Source: Sabethes cyaneus
Lineage: Eukaryota > Arthropoda > Insecta > Diptera > Culicidae
DNA length: 64,000 bases
Direction of reading: 5' to 3'
Assembly (NCBI RefSeq): GCF_943734655.1
Contig: NC_071354.1
Location: forward strand, 69,585,544-69,649,543
The position numbers were made by a program, and so were the translations under genes. Shown one piece after another: positions 1-12,686 of the stretch. The stretch's first letter is position 1, and each line of letters begins with the position of its first letter. The notes beneath the pieces are model-generated. The model saw only the letters and a list, made by a program, of their open reading frames with translations, was not told where the DNA came from and ran no database searches.

Positions 1-429
1 CAACTAATAGGATCAATAGTACTTTCTTAATTGCATCTTAGAATTCATATTTGAGTGCCATAAATAATAATGGTCGTGCACAAGATTTCAATAAAGATCC
101 ACATTATTGTTTCCAATATACGCAGGGTATTTTTTTTTCCTGTGTGGACTCATCACTGCGACCAGTATGGTTTGATCTATTGTGATATCGCCCGGGTGTT
201 TGCTGTATAACCCGCACTGCATTTATTTTGGCTATAGTCGCTATTGAGTGAGCGATATGCTTATTGAATTTTATGCGTGCTTGTGTGTAATTAGAGTACC
301 CTTCCTTCAATGCTTTTCCTCTACTTTACCCACCTCGTTCCACATGACAGCGCTGTCCCCAATTATAGTCATCCCTGGAACAGCTAACCAGTGCATTGAA
401 CTATAAGGGTCTCATTTTTGCACTGTCAA
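1..429. other. Left edge, no gene seen
   Basis: Ordinary AT-rich sequence with only short chance reading frames on both strands. The 3' part of the reverse-oriented SINE that begins at 606 may extend into this stretch, but its far end cannot be placed by eye. Confidence 0.4.
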
Positions 430-606
430 TAGGCCATATCGGGATAACATAGAATTCAGCACGAAGGAAGGGTGGTGAGGGGCCTGGGAATAAACCCATG
501 CTAAAAGTCACTTTGCCATCGAATGGCCTGATTCTACTAAGATTCGAACCCATGACCATTCGCTTGTCAAAGCAGACTCGGTAACCTTGCGGTTACAGAG
601 CCCCCG
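430..606 (-). repeat. tRNA-derived SINE, family SINE-A
   Basis: Read on the minus strand, the element starts with a GGGGGCTCTGTAACCGCAAGG head. It holds an A-box-like TAACCGCAAGG and a B-box-like GGGTTCGAATC, the internal RNA polymerase III promoter layout of tRNA-derived SINEs. The same sequence recurs on the plus strand at 55407-55560, including the downstream words AATCAGGCCATTCGATG and ATTCCCAGGCCCCTC. It is not a functional tRNA gene, because the anticodon arm and acceptor pairing are missing. No target duplication was found for this copy, and its 3' limit is uncertain. Confidence 0.75.
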
Positions 607-2040
607 CAGGGTATAGGCGAATGTCAATTGAGCCTATAGTGATTTCTGGTCCGGTGCTCCATTTACAATAAAATAGAACTCATCCATCACCATAGGTTAA
701 ATTGACCTACAAGTAAACTTTTGTGACTTGATTTCTGATTTTTAGATTAGCTTTACATCGCATTTTTTCCTCATTCAATGCACTCTCACTCATATTAACA
801 GGCAAAATGACATAAAACAGCACAAACGAAGCATTTTAGAAATTATGACAGTTTATCACTGTCAAATGTATCAAATAGACGAAATGGTTGTAGTAGAAGT
901 AGTTACTAAAGAAAACTAATCTGGGTTTAAAAGTACCGTCTCCGTCGCCGTTGTCTCCAATTTAAACCTTTGAAAAGAACCAGTACGAAACACACATTGA
1001 CGGAGCTTGCGAGTCGTAGGCGAAATGCGTATCTATCAGAATAATGAATAAAGGATAATAGAAATAATCGGAAAGTTTGTTCCGGTGTCCCCGATTGTCG
1101 CTTCAAACCCAGTAATTAAAGCAATCCCGGAAAAACGCGCTACCACTCCTCCACTATGGGCCAGAAGATAAAATTTCGCGACAAAAATTAAAAAAGCTTT
1201 TTACCCAATGGGTATTTTTCCATCACAAAAACAATTGACATAATGTTCGAAACTGATTTTTGGGGTCATTTTGACCATAAATATGCCTATTTATAGTTAC
1301 TATAGCTTTTAATATGCGTTTTGTGTAGAAATGCATAATTTTATCATTTTTAAACACATTTTCACATTCATCCATCTTGTTTCAATTTAAACTAACCTTA
1401 ATTCCATTATAAATTATGGACTGTTACCTTTCTCTTGCTATAAACATAACATGTAAAAACTGTAAATATTGTTATAAATTTCATAATTTACTATTAAAAA
1501 TTACTATTTTGTTACTATGTGTAGGTAAAACTAATGGTATTCCTAGGTATTCTCTAAAATGAACATTTGGGCAGATAGTTTCTAACAATTTCTAACAAAT
1601 TGGAATGCAAACTAATTGCATATACCTGAAGATGGCTGAGGTATTCGGATTTTTCATCAGACTGTTTTTAATCTAAAATCAGTTATTAAGGGGACATGAA
1701 CGACTGAAAACTTTGAAGAGATCAACTTTTTTTATTTCAGATTTTGATTCTGCATTCTTTTCCGCTTATTTTTATACTAAATTTCTAATGATCCGACCAC
1801 GAGAAGTGGCCAAAAAACGATCATGCACATAAGCGTTCCAGTGCAGCATGAAACAACCTCGACGGAATAAAACGCCGCTCCTGAAAAACCACGATTTTCA
1901 AACTTTATGTACCTTTTTCTCAGAAACTACACAACGTATTGGAACAAACTTTTTTTTGTATTGTTGGTAGTAGCTTGACAAAGACTTTTATAACATTTGA
2001 GGTTTGTAAATGAAACACAGCCTGAGAAAAACGAAAAAGA
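607..2040. other. AT-rich intergenic, nothing recognised
   Basis: No reading frame of note, no repeat recognised from elsewhere in the window, and no RNA gene. The sequence becomes progressively richer in A and T to the right. Confidence 0.4.
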
Positions 2041-5000
2041 AGAAGAAAAAATGGCTGAAAAAATAAAATTTTGTCTTTTTTTTCTAGCTGTGTTACGTTA
2101 CGTTACATTGATGCTTTTGAAACAACGTTTTATTTTTTTTTGTCGTGTTTTTCTCTCTTTTGTTGTTGCTATTTCGACGTGCTTTCATCGTTTTTAAATC
2201 GTACTCCCTTGTTATTTCTGTTGTATTTTTTCGTCTTTTTATCAACTTTTTTTTGCATTTTTGCCATCTTTTCATCATTTTTTCGTTATCTTTTCTTCGC
2301 AATTCCGTCGTCTTTATGCTGTGTGTCGGTTCTCCCTCTATTTATTGTTTTTTTTTATATTTTAGTCAAAATACCCTTATTCACTTCACAATATATAAAG
2401 GATTTTGAAGTTATATCGCGCTACAGAAATCATACTAGGATCTGTGAAAATGTGTGACATAGAAGCAAAATTTCACTCTTTTACCAAACTCTAATCTCTA
2501 ATAAAAATATCAGCATAGCTTTTAATGTGAATATAGTAACCAGTGTAGCGAAGCCCCGACACGTGTGGTCTAATTTTCTCACTCACTGGTACCCATTCTA
2601 ACGAACACGCCGACATAAGCATCCCTTGCGGACTCTCGCTCCTATTTATTCATGCACTGTGACGACGAGTTTTTGCGAGTGTATATTAAGCTAAGAGCAA
2701 TGGTCGTCAAACTCGTTCGTCATTACAGCCCCCTACTGATACCGATTACTCGCGAGCCAGTGAGTAGAACCGAGAGCGAATTTGACGAAGAAAAGAAAAA
2801 GTAATGCACAATCTGTATCCCAGTGCTCGTGATTGCTAACGAGTTATTTGACTCGCGAGTAAGCTTAGCAGAAAAACGATATGAGGCTAGGCTTTCGCGA
2901 GTGTGTAGGTAGCAGAATGTTTGCATATAGCAACGACGGCTGTATGTTTTACGCTACGCTTCTCATACTTTCTCGCGTGACACTAGTCATCGTTGGCTTC
3001 TTGCTCGATTTGCATGTAAGTAAGATTGATAGTAAGATAGAGAGCGAAAGTCTGAAAGTGAAGAGTATCATGCCTGCTTTTTTGAATCAGATCAGTTCAT
3101 GGTACATTTAAGATCTAGATTATTCAAGCACGCTTACTCTCGACTTTCGTTCTTGATCTTTCGTCATTTGCTTTTCGTCTTTTTCCGTCAAGCGGCATTC
3201 AATTTCTGTCGTTTGATTGTTTTCGTCTTTTGTCTTTAATTTTTCTTTTTGTTATGTGTACTATGTCACCTTTTGCTGTCATCTTCCCAGCGTTTTTTGT
3301 TGTCTTTTTAACGTCTGCTATACGTTTTTCATTCACTTCAATATGTGTTCTTCTGGCATTTTTTATCATCTATTGTGGCGTGTTGGTTGGTCTTAATGGT
3401 GTCTATCGTCCTTGGTAGTCTTTTTGGCATTTATTGTCACTGTTTTGCCGTATTTTTATTGTTTCTTTATCGCCCTTTCTCAGTATTTTTCTCAGTCTTT
3501 TCGCCTACCTGGCAAACACGTAATCTTTCCGCCATCTTTCGTCGTCTTTTTGCTGTCTTTTTGTAGCTTTTGCCGTCTTTTCGTCATTTTATTGCTATAT
3601 TTTCGATGCTCTCCTTTTTTATTTTATTTTCTTCGTCGTCTCTTTGTAACCTTTCTGTCCTATTTTTGTCGACTTTTCGTGATCTATTTGTCATATTTTC
3701 ATCATATTTTCGTTGTCTGTTCGTCGTTTTTTCACTTCTGCTCCGATGTTTGTCGCTTTTTTGGAGTCTTTTTGCTATTTTTCATCTTTTTCTTTGTTTT
3801 TTTTTTGTTGTTATTTTTATATCTTTTTTCATTTTTGTGTTGTTTGTTGCTTTTTGTCTTTTTGATACTGTTTTACTATTATCGCATCGTCCTTTTTGTT
3901 GTTAAAACAACAAAAATGTTATTCTTAACTACCATTTCGTCTTACTTTCGTCGTTTTATTGTCGTATACACTCAAGTCACTTTTACGCGAAGGATACGTC
4001 CCGCGTAAATCAAAACTGCGTAAAAAAACGCGTAAATTCCGAAAACCGCGTAAATTCCAAAAACCGCCTAACAAAAACCGCATAAATTCCGAAAACTGCG
4101 TAAAAAAAAACCGAAATTTCGCGTAAAAAAACTTTGTGGACACGCGAAAAAATAGACGTTTTCAGCACATCCGCATAAATTCCGAAAATCGCGTAAAAAA
4201 CCGCGTAAATTCCAAAAACCGCGTAAAAAACCACGTAAATTCCGCAAACCGCGTAAAAAATCGCGTAAATTCCGAAAACCACGTAAAAAACCGCGTAAAT
4301 TTCGAAAACCGTGTAAAAAAAATCGCGTGAATTCCGAAAACCGCGTAAATTCCGAAAACCGCGTAAAAATAGTCGCGTAAAAAAACGCGTAAAAAGCGAC
4401 TTCAGTGTATTTGTCATCTGGTCGTCTTTTTGCATGTTTAGTCGCCTTTTTAAATGTGTTTTTAATGTTTTGCGCTATTTTGGCGTCTGTACGTCTTCTT
4501 TTCTGTGTATTTTTATGTTATATTCGGAGTATTTTTGTCACATTTTTATCGTATTTTCTCCATACTTTCACAACTTTTTCTTCAATTTTGCAATTCATTT
4601 TTGTCATGTCTTTGTTCTCTTTTTTCATATTTTAATCGTATTTTCATCGTCTTTTGCTTGTATTTTGAAAGACCCTTATTAATATTCAACAGTGTTTAGT
4701 TATCGCATAAAAAGAGTAAAGCTATTTAATGCAAATAATGGTTCCAACGCGTCTTCTATCTAGCATCTTTCGTCGTCTTTTCGCTGTATTTTTGCCACCT
4801 CTTCGTCGTCTTTTTGTCGTTAATTTGCTGTCTTTTCGTCGTTGTTTTGCCGCCCTTTCGTCATTTCATTGCTATATTTTTGATGCACTCCTTTTTTATT
4901 GTCTTTTCTTCGTAGTCTATTTGTCATCTTTTTGGCCTATTTTTGTAGACTTTTCATGATCTTTCCGTCATATTTCTATCATGCTGTTTTGGTTTTTTGC

Positions 5001-5370
5001 TAACTTTTTTATATCTTTTTTTCACTTTTATGTCATGTGTCGTTTTTTGTCGTTTTGTTACTTTTTTACCATCGTCCTATTTGTTGTTAAGACGACAAAA
5101 ATGTTGTATTTTATTGCGATTTCGTCTTATTTTCTTTTTCTGTCGTATATTTGTCATCTTATCGCGTGTATTGTCGCCTTTTTAAACATCTTTTTATTGT
5201 TTTGCGCTGTTTTGGCGTCTGTACTTCTTTTTTTCAATGTATTTATCACATTTTCGCCATACTTTCACAACTATTTCGTTTGTTGTGCATTTTTGTCGTC
5301 TGTACGCCGTCTTTTCAACGACTGTTTGTTTTTTCTTGTATTTTGAGAAAGCTTAATTATTCAAAAATGT
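2041..5370 (+). repeat. Degenerate T-rich TTTTCGTC-type array with internal duplication
   Basis: The plus strand is made largely of runs such as TTTTCGTC, TTTTTGTC and TATTTTTGTC, so pyrimidines are strongly skewed to one strand. A stretch without this pattern lies at about 2400-3120. The array contains a duplication: about 3530-4697 and 4764-5370 match in order, sharing TTGCTATATTTT..GATGC, GTTGTTAA.AC.ACAAAAATGTT, TTTTGCGCT.TTTTGGCGTCTGTAC and GTATTTTGA. The left copy carries an extra 439-bp inverted-repeat element at 3969-4407 that the right copy lacks. The phenylalanine- and serine-rich frames across the block only reflect its composition and are not genes. Confidence 0.8.
3969..4407. mobile_element. 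TA-flanked MITE with internal CGCGTAA minisatellite
   Basis: The element is bounded by inverted repeats, CACTCAAGTCACTTTTACG on the left and its near-complement ending ..GCGACTTCAGTG on the right. Each end is flanked by TA (3967-3968 and 4408-4409), as expected of Tc1/mariner-type insertion. The interior is a tandem array of an 18-bp word, CGCGTAAATTCCGAAAAC, alternating with a 12-bp word, CGCGTAAAAAAC, giving a 30-bp higher-order unit with point changes. The paralogous T-rich copy at 5141-5160 reads GTCGTATATTTGTCATC without the element and so preserves the empty site. There is no transposase, so it is non-autonomous. Superfamily assignment rests on the TA site only. Confidence 0.85.
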
Positions 5371-7954
5371 TTGGCGGGTAGATACGACAACTTGTTCTTT
5401 ACGTCCATGGAAAATTCCGAAATTCGTAGAGCTGCGGAAAAATCTGTAAAGCTCTGAAACCACTCGATTGTGGTCTTCCAATTTGACATTATTTCAAAGC
5501 AATCTGATCTGTGTAACGTATAATCCTATAATGTTCAATTTTTGAACCGTTTTTGATGTAGCAATTTTTATTCTTCGTACCTAACCAAATAGAAACATTT
5601 AAAACCACGTTCAAAATTAGGCAGAAGCTAACACCAATGCTCCAAATTCGAAATCTCTCAATGAATGTTAACGCTAGGATTTTCAATATCTGATAGCGAA
5701 TGCGTGGGTAAAGTTGACGATAACGTTAGAAAAACTCTATAACAAAGGCATATTTATAACGAGGCAATAGAAATTAGTATTAGAATAAACTTTATTAGGA
5801 ATATTGTGTAGGTACTGCTGTATCAAGCGTTTCAGTCTCAAGCTGTGATTTATTCACTCAAAACAAAAGTTTATAGTTTTTTTAAAGCTTATGTTATCCT
5901 ACCACCAGTGGCAGCATTCTTTATTCGGCCAATTTTAATGACCACTAATAGTATGAGATGAATCTAACAATAAAACTTATGTTCCTGAAATGGCTCATCC
6001 ATAAAGTTATAATTAATGCAATAAAACTAGTCTAAGTTACTTCGAAGCGATCTCCCGTTTGTCAAACCTAGATGCATCATGAATATTTTATTAATTTTTT
6101 CAGGTTTTCACCGAATATAAATCAAAGCGCAAGAAGACTGATTCTAAGGCGCGATCAACAGCAGCGGAATGGTTGTGGTGACGTTTTAAGATTACATTTC
6201 TCTGTTGGGTAGGCAGATAGTGTCTGCGAAAGCAAATTCAAAGAGCCGCTCAATAATCATGAAATTGATTGGATATTCCAGATAGCTTCACTTCGTGAAG
6301 CAATATTTAGTGTTTTTTCCTAGCATCATTTTACTGTAGCCTATGGTATTTTACTGATCACCATCACCCTCTTAGTAGTTATTTAACATAAAATCAAAAT
6401 CATTAGACATCTCCCAGTCATCGCGTTGGTTCACGAAATAAAACTGGGATTTTATTGCTTACCTGGAGACAAAATGGCCCACGAAGCAATAAAAAGTAGA
6501 TACAAATTGAATATTTCCGGGAGGTTGACTCCCATATCAATTGGTAAATACCGCAATAAAAATCCAGCCATCAACCGTATACGGAGCACTTTCCCATATA
6601 TTCCCACCCCGGACTGATTTCGTGAGATTCCGATTCGGTGATTAATTAATCCTCATCCGAACGCAATCGTGCCAACAGCACTTGGAATGCGGTTGGCACG
6701 ACCTACATCACCACCACCGCACCACGCACCGGCTAGAAGGAATTTAGATTTTTAGCATCAATCAAGCCTTTCTCTCCTGCTCCCAAGACAACAACTGACT
6801 GACTAACCCGCACACGGGATCCACGCCACGCCAACTCCAGAAACAGGGAAGTTCATTAACTATGATATGCTAATTTGTAATGCAATTTTGTTCCAGCGAA
6901 TTTGTTTCGGCTCTTTGTTCCTACGTACGTACGGGTTCGGACCCAACGTCTTCACTGAAATGTAGAAAGGTAATTGAAACGGGAAGCACGGTTCCCCGTC
7001 CGCAGGGCCATTGCTGTTCGACCAAGACAAAATCGATCGATCGAACCCTCCTCGTTGGACAACAGGAACCGAAAATCGGTCGCGCTTTAACCGTGGGTGA
7101 TAGAGCGCGACGCCGCGCCCGCCGCTGCATTGCACCGAGAAATGAAAAATGACCCGAACTCCCGGCCGGTCGTGCAGTTAAATTATTGATGGGCTTTGTT
7201 TTTCTTCACCTTCGAACGAGTGTTTCTTTTATTTATTTATTTTTGTCTTCTTAAGGCTCCGATACTCGGCAAAGGACTGGGTTGGGTGTATCGGAGGAGA
7301 AAAGGCCAACTTAGAACGCGCGGTTCGTCTACCGGCTAATAACTGCTTACATACCGAAGGAGCCACGACAGGCTCGAGGAAATGAAACGGTTTACTAACG
7401 CAATTAGGAATGATAATTTATCGTTTACCATACAGGTCGGCCTCTCAAGAGTTTCGTCTGCGATGGCACCGAACGAACGAATGGCGGCCGACGCGGCAGC
7501 TTGGTGGTGGCACTAGTGATCGACCGACGGAACGGATCCGTGGATCAGTTCCTTGCGTGAGCGCAGATATGAATGATTTACGAAGAGAGATACCAAGAAA
7601 CGCACTTGAAAATTCAAATATGTTCGGTTCATTGTTGGTTGGCTTTTTTCCGAGTTGAGCATATTAATTGAAGGGTTCTTAAGCTGGTGCCTTATTAGAA
7701 TCTTTGTTTGTTTTACGCATTGATTTGCCTGATTGGACTGAAAGTGGTTTCATAGATATCTAAGTTCATTTGTTTAGAATTTCCTTCTAAAACAATCACT
7801 ATGTCAATCAGAAAACCTAGCAGGAGTTTGTTCGAAGCAAAATCTTCCATTTTTAAGAGTATTCAAAACCATTCAAAAGAGTAACTTCTGAACGGGTTGC
7901 TGATCGAAGATAATTAACATGCGCTGATTCGTCCGCGGGCGGCAAAAGAGGTCT
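5371..7954. other. Intergenic, no supported gene
   Basis: Only short chance frames occur. The 6660-7180 part is richer in G and C, with CGCGCCGCGCCCGCC-like words, and both strands stay open for about 90 codons there. No domain, signal peptide or splice structure supports coding. TTATTTATTTATTTTTG at about 7230 is simple sequence. Confidence 0.35.
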
Positions 7955-10141
7955 AGAAACGCTCCAGAATTATCATCAGAAGGTGAGCCTCACGTCAACG
8001 GTTTCGTTATTGAAGCGGATCTGCGAAAAACAATATTCGGAAGAAGAGCACATGGCGGAACACGTTTTCGCCATGGAGGAATTGTTCAGCAGCCTTGCGA
8101 ATGCCGGCCAAAGCTAGTGGAAAATCTAATGGTCGCGATGATCTTGAGGAGTCTTCCACGCTCGTTTGATACCCTGACTACCGCTCTGGAGACCCGGTCG
8201 GATGAGCACCAGACTCTGGAACTTATCAAATGAAAACTCCTGTGCGAAACCGCGAAACGGCTGGGCTCCGGGACGGATTCGGCAATTAAAATCTGAAGGA
8301 TGACCAGGATGAGAAGAAATCGCTGGCTTGCCACTATTGCATGAAACTGGGATGTAGAGGGATTGCCGGCAATTTGTGGGAGGCCACGAAAAGGAACAGG
8401 AAAACCGGGAAAGCTATCATCGTCCAAGAAAGAGGTAAATTATAATTCCGTTTCATTTGGTCCATTTCGCGGCACGAGAATCGATGCGCGGACAAGCCGT
8501 GGACTCAGGAGCGTAGCCACACTATTGCAAGCCGAGAACTCCGTGAAGGCAAGGTGAAACATATTACGATTGCCGATGGGAAGCGAGCTTTCGTCGAAGG
8601 AGAAGCCCCCGGAAGTGATCCATTGCTTCAACCCTTGGCTAACCAAGATGATCGTCTGCAAGCCTGAATGTCGCCAGAAATTCAGGCACCGAGACCTGAA
8701 CGCGATTTTCCTATTGCAGAGGGACGTACGGTCACCGGTGGTTTGCGGATTGGAGATCAAGTAGTGAGGAGTGACGGCAATCTGCAAGTATTGCTGCAAA
8801 GGTAAAAGCTTCCGTACACCCTTTCCCAAGGAATCGAAATCGAGTACCAAAGCGCCATTGAATTTGGTCATAGGAACGTGCACAGTCCAGTTGAGGTTAG
8901 ACCACCTAACGGGATTCCAGTACTTCTGATGATGATTATTTACGAGTATTCGAGGTGCTGCAGCGGCAGCTTAAATTCAACAGTATGTCAAGGTGACCAA
9001 AATCCAGTTTAGCTGTGAACCAAAAGTGGTACGCTCTGATCAAGGAGGAGTGTACAGCAGCGAGAGGCTACGATCGCTCTACAGTCGAGACGGCATCATG
9101 GCGCGATACACGGCAGTCTACAGTCCGCAGCAAAACGGGGTAGCAAAGCGATGAGACCGGTATCTGGCCGAAATAAGTCGGTGTCTACTTTTCGATTCCG
9201 GACTAGTCCAGCGCTATTGGGCGGATGCATTGAATACGGCTGTATATCTTCAAAATATATCACCATAACGGTGCGTTCCAATTACGTCACACGAACTGCG
9301 GAGTGGCCTCAATCCTGACGTCGGTCATCTCCGAGTTTTTGGTGTCACCGCCTGGGTACGCAACCCGAAACAGCAGAGGACATTTCGGAAGCTGACGTTT
9401 GTGGGAGATTCCTAGAATCACAAGGCGTATCGTTTCCTGGGCAAAACCGTCCGGAAAGTCTACATCAGCAGGGAGGCCACATTTGTTAAGGCCGACCAGG
9501 ATGAGCCTACCGAAAGCGCTCAACAGGAAAACACGATTGAATTCTGTTCCCAACTGCCATAATAAGTGCGGTGAGAGTGACGATACCGTTGTTGGAAGCG
9601 AATCCGAAGGTGACGATGACGACGATGCCAAACAATCGAGTCAAGACTCAAGAGGACGGTGATAATACTATTGTGCTAATTGGACTAACGACGTTCGACG
9701 ATATCCATCTAGGAAGTCTAGCCACAATGCTACGAATAAATAGCATTGTGCTTGGACTTCCTTGGTAGATCTCGGTGGTGGTGTTACCAGCAGCAACACC
9801 AACGAGCCAAGAAATTATTTCGAGGCAATCCAGTACTCGGAAGCAATAGCTTGACAGAACGCGATGAAGGAGAAGCTTCAGGCGCTTCGGAACAACCAAA
9901 CGAGGGAGTTAGTGTCTTTAGCACCTGAAAGGCAGACCGTAGCTTGCAAACGAACCTACCAGAAGAAGCACGACGGAAACGACCAGACGGTGCGATACAA
10001 GGCCAGGTTTGTTCGCACAAGGCTCCACGCAAAAATACGGGACGGACTACGACGGGGTTTTCGCACCCGTTGTCGTCAATCTACACTTCGAACTATTGCT
10101 GGTTGGAACTTCATGCTGGAGCAACACATGGACAAATAAAC
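7955..10141 (+). pseudogene. Ty1/copia retrotransposon remnant: gag, protease, integrase, start of RT
   Basis: The order fits copia gag-pol although the frame is broken many times. Around 7960-8250 the frames read Gag-like SEEEHMAEHVFAMEELFSS and ALETRSDEHQTLELIK. Near 8320 comes a damaged zinc knuckle (CHYCMKLGC). Around 8555 a protease/pre-integrase-like ITIADGKRAFVEGE follows. At 9030-9540 the integrase core is clear (RSDQGG, then VYSPQQNGVA, RYWADALNTAVYLQN and LRVFGVTAWVRNPKQ). From about 9860 the reverse transcriptase begins (MKEKLQALRNN, WTYQKKHDGND-like, RTIAGWNFMLEQHMD). The RT is cut at about 10141 and resumes at 11649. Stops and frameshifts show that it is long dead. No LTRs were recognised. 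Confidence 0.85.
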
Positions 10142-11648
10142 AGAGCCGCAGCAGGATATTGTTGCGTCCTTGGTGAAGACCCGATTTCACACTCCTTTAT
10201 TTTTCTGAAAACCGTATTCCCTACAAGTTTATTATTTTCGATGAGAATTCAAACCACCATCACCAACCAGATTCTAAATTTGCGCCAAATTCTGGACCAC
10301 ATTTTTTATTACATTTCAACACAAAATTTGGAACAGATTTGGACCATATTCTGGACATTTTTGATTAAATTTTGAGCCATATTTAGAATCTGAAGTAGAT
10401 TTTGGACCATCGTTTTTTTTATCAGCTTTTAACCCACCAATCAGATTCCGAACCTTGACCATGTTTTGGGCCTGGACTAGATTGCGAGCCGCATTTGTCT
10501 TATCAACTTTTGTTTCAGATTTTGGAATAGATTCTGGACCAAATTTTGAACCACATTTTTGATCAGATTTTTGACCAGGTTTCGAATCAGACTTTAGATT
10601 AAACTTTGGACCCAAATTTTAGGCCTAGTCTGCACCACATTCTCGACCTCCACTAGATTCTGGACCAAATTTTGAGCATTTTCATTAAATTTGGACTAGA
10701 TTTTAAGATTTTAGACCTCATTTTTGATCAGATTTTGGATCAGATTCTGGATCTGAAGAAGATCTTGGAGCTGCGTCAGATTCTAGATCAGAGTTTGGAC
10801 CACATTTTCATCAGATTTGGACCGGATCTTGGATATTTTTAGATCTAGACCAGATTGTGGACCTTGCCTCGATTCTGGACCACATTTTTTATCAGATTTT
10901 GGACCACTAACCTAATTTTGGATTAGGTTTTGAACTAGGTTCTAGACCTGGACCGTATTTTGTACCTAAACTAGACTGACTACATGTGAACTAAATTCTG
11001 GATCAGATTTAGGACTACATCTTCTTTAATTATATATTAGACCAAATTCTGGATCTGAACGTAATGTTGGACCTCCATCAAATTCTGGGCCAGGTTTTGA
11101 ATCACATTTTTATTAATTTTGTACCAAGTCTTAGATAATATTTTGAACCACATTTTTATTCAACTTTTGGATCAGAAGTTGGATCAGATTTTGAACCTAG
11201 ACCAGATTCTAAAGTTATCAGATTTCGGATCAAATTTTAAACCAGATTCTCAAATTGGGTCAGATTATAAATCAGATTTTGGACCACATTTTTGATCAGA
11301 TTATAAACCAGCAGTCAGATCTTGGATCAGAACCTTTAACCTGGACCATATTTCGGAATAGGACTATATCGTGAATCACATTTTTTGTCAAATTTTATTT
11401 CTTATTTTGGAACAGATTTGGACTAGATTGTGGACCATGTTTTGGGTCACATTTTTTATTAGGTTTTGGTTCAGATTCTTAACCTGGTTCCAGAGCATCG
11501 TAGCGTGACATTGTGGCGGCCTTGGCGTAGACCCGATTTGGTGTTCCTTCCAAGTTTATTGAGTGTCTTACTTTTGGCGCCCCCTAGAGATAGCGCCTTT
11601 GGCGTGAACCAGCCTAGCCAACTGCACACTACAGCACTGCATATAAAC
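10142..11648. mobile_element. Unclassified insertion inside the copia RT
   Basis: Copia RT stops after the MD of its LEQHMD motif and resumes with YTELGDKIYMRPPSGF, the usual next block, so about 1.5 kb has been inserted. ATAAAC stands at both junctions (10136-10141 and 11643-11648) as a possible 6-bp target duplication. The insert begins with CAGAGC..GACCCGATTT (10141-10187). A diverged copy of that stretch lies near the other end (11491-11537, also CAGAGC..GACCCGATTT). Between them is a GGACCA satellite. The right part holds TTTTGGCGCCCCCTAGAG. No protein was recognised and the class is unknown. It could be an LTR-like or satellite-bearing non-autonomous element. Confidence 0.6.
10240..11480 (+). 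repeat. Degenerate GGACCA / GATTTTGGA satellite
   Basis: The stretch is built from short words such as TTTTGGACCACATTTTTGATC, AGATTCTGGACC and GATCAGATTTTGGA in irregular order, repeated dozens of times without a strict period. The reverse strand is partly open and would encode a repetitive lysine/serine/proline peptide, which has no support as a gene. The satellite lies entirely inside the insertion that splits the copia RT. Confidence 0.8.
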
Positions 11649-12497
11649 CGCGTCTTATACACCGAGTTAGGGGATAAGATATACATGCGGCCACCATCTG
11701 GTTTTAACCTGGATGGCCTGGAACCAGAAAGTTGACGACATCGACAGACAAAATTTAAGACCAACAATTGAAAAGGGCCCAAGTCGAAAATGTAAACAAA
11801 CTAAGTGCGAGTTCATTTTCATATGCTACTCCAGCAAGGAATAAGGAAGTTTATGTTTTGACCCTTTTCAATTCTTGGTCGAGAATTCAGGAGGAAGAAC
11901 TGCCTAGCAACAAGTCGTATCGAAGCTTGGTGGGTAGTTTGCTGTTTGTTTGGGGTCAACAGCCGGTCTGGTATCTGCCTTAGCACATCACTGCTGGGGA
12001 AGAAGGCATCCAAACCAACCAACCGGGACTAGACAGAAGGAAAATGAGTGCTGAGATACCTCAAGCCAAGCAAGGACCTTTTGCTGCATCTGGGATCTAA
12101 AGACGAAGCTAGGGAGTGCTTCGCAGATTGGGCTGAACGAAAGAGACCATAAATCCAATTCCGGTTACCTGATCAAGTTCAGCAACGGACTGGTAAGATG
12201 GGGCACCCACAAGCAAGTTGCTCTTTCTTTGACAGAAACAGAGCCAGTACCACTGACTCAAGGAGACCAGGAGCTGCTTTGGATGCACAAACTTTTGAAA
12301 ACCATCAACGAGGAACCCGTCTACTCAACCGTCTTTACAAGGACTACCACGCAATATGGTGAAATAATACGGTCTGGAAAGGAGATCCAAACACATCGAC
12401 AGGAAACATGCGTTCACCAGAAATCTTCGCCGATAACGGATCAATGACCTGCAATATCTACCAACCACCGAGGTGGAAGCTGACCTGATGACCAAAC
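11649..12497 (+). pseudogene. Copia remnant, second part: RT end and RNase H
   Basis: This continues the RT after the insertion with ELGDKIYMRPPSGF. It then shows the copia RNase H region in broken frames: YRSLVGSLLFV at about 11920, a SNSGYLIKFSNGLVRWGTHKQ-like stretch at about 12150-12215, LTQGDQELLWMHKLLKTI at 12250-12310, and the terminal EADLMTKPLS motif at about 12475-12505. This last motif marks the C-terminus of copia pol, so the polyprotein is complete in order but not in frame. No 3' LTR is visible, because the next bases already belong to another retroelement. Confidence 0.85.
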
Positions 12498-12680
12498 CAT
12501 TGTCTCATCCATAACGATGAGAAACAGAAGCGGTAATAAAATACAGCTTTGTCTCACGCCAGCAAGGGTTACCCTTATAGTGTCGGAAAATACGCCGTAA
12601 TGCAAAGCCTTGCGTTAGAACGCATCCTTCTGAGCCTTGATGAGATCGACTAGCTTATCCGAAACTCCTCTACGCCTAAC
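12498..12680 (-). pseudogene. Non-LTR reverse transcriptase fragment
   Basis: On the minus strand the sequence reads RRGVSDKLVDLIKAQ, a stop, then RVTLAGVRQSCILLPLLFLIVMDE. This matches the RT stretch that normally reads GVRQGC..SP.LF in non-LTR retrotransposons, with the glycine and serine changed. It is a truncated fragment of about 60 codons between the end of the copia pol remnant and repeat A. It is too short to name a clade. Confidence 0.65.
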
Positions 12681-12686
12681 CGCAAT

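Noticed and set aside
2071..5346. Phenylalanine-rich frames of 60-198 codons
   Set aside because: Composition artefacts of the T-rich array; no membrane-protein motif is conserved between the two duplicated blocks.
10316..10615. 99-codon minus-strand Lys/Ser/Pro repeat frame
   Set aside because: Lies wholly in the degenerate GGACCA satellite with no conserved start or domain.
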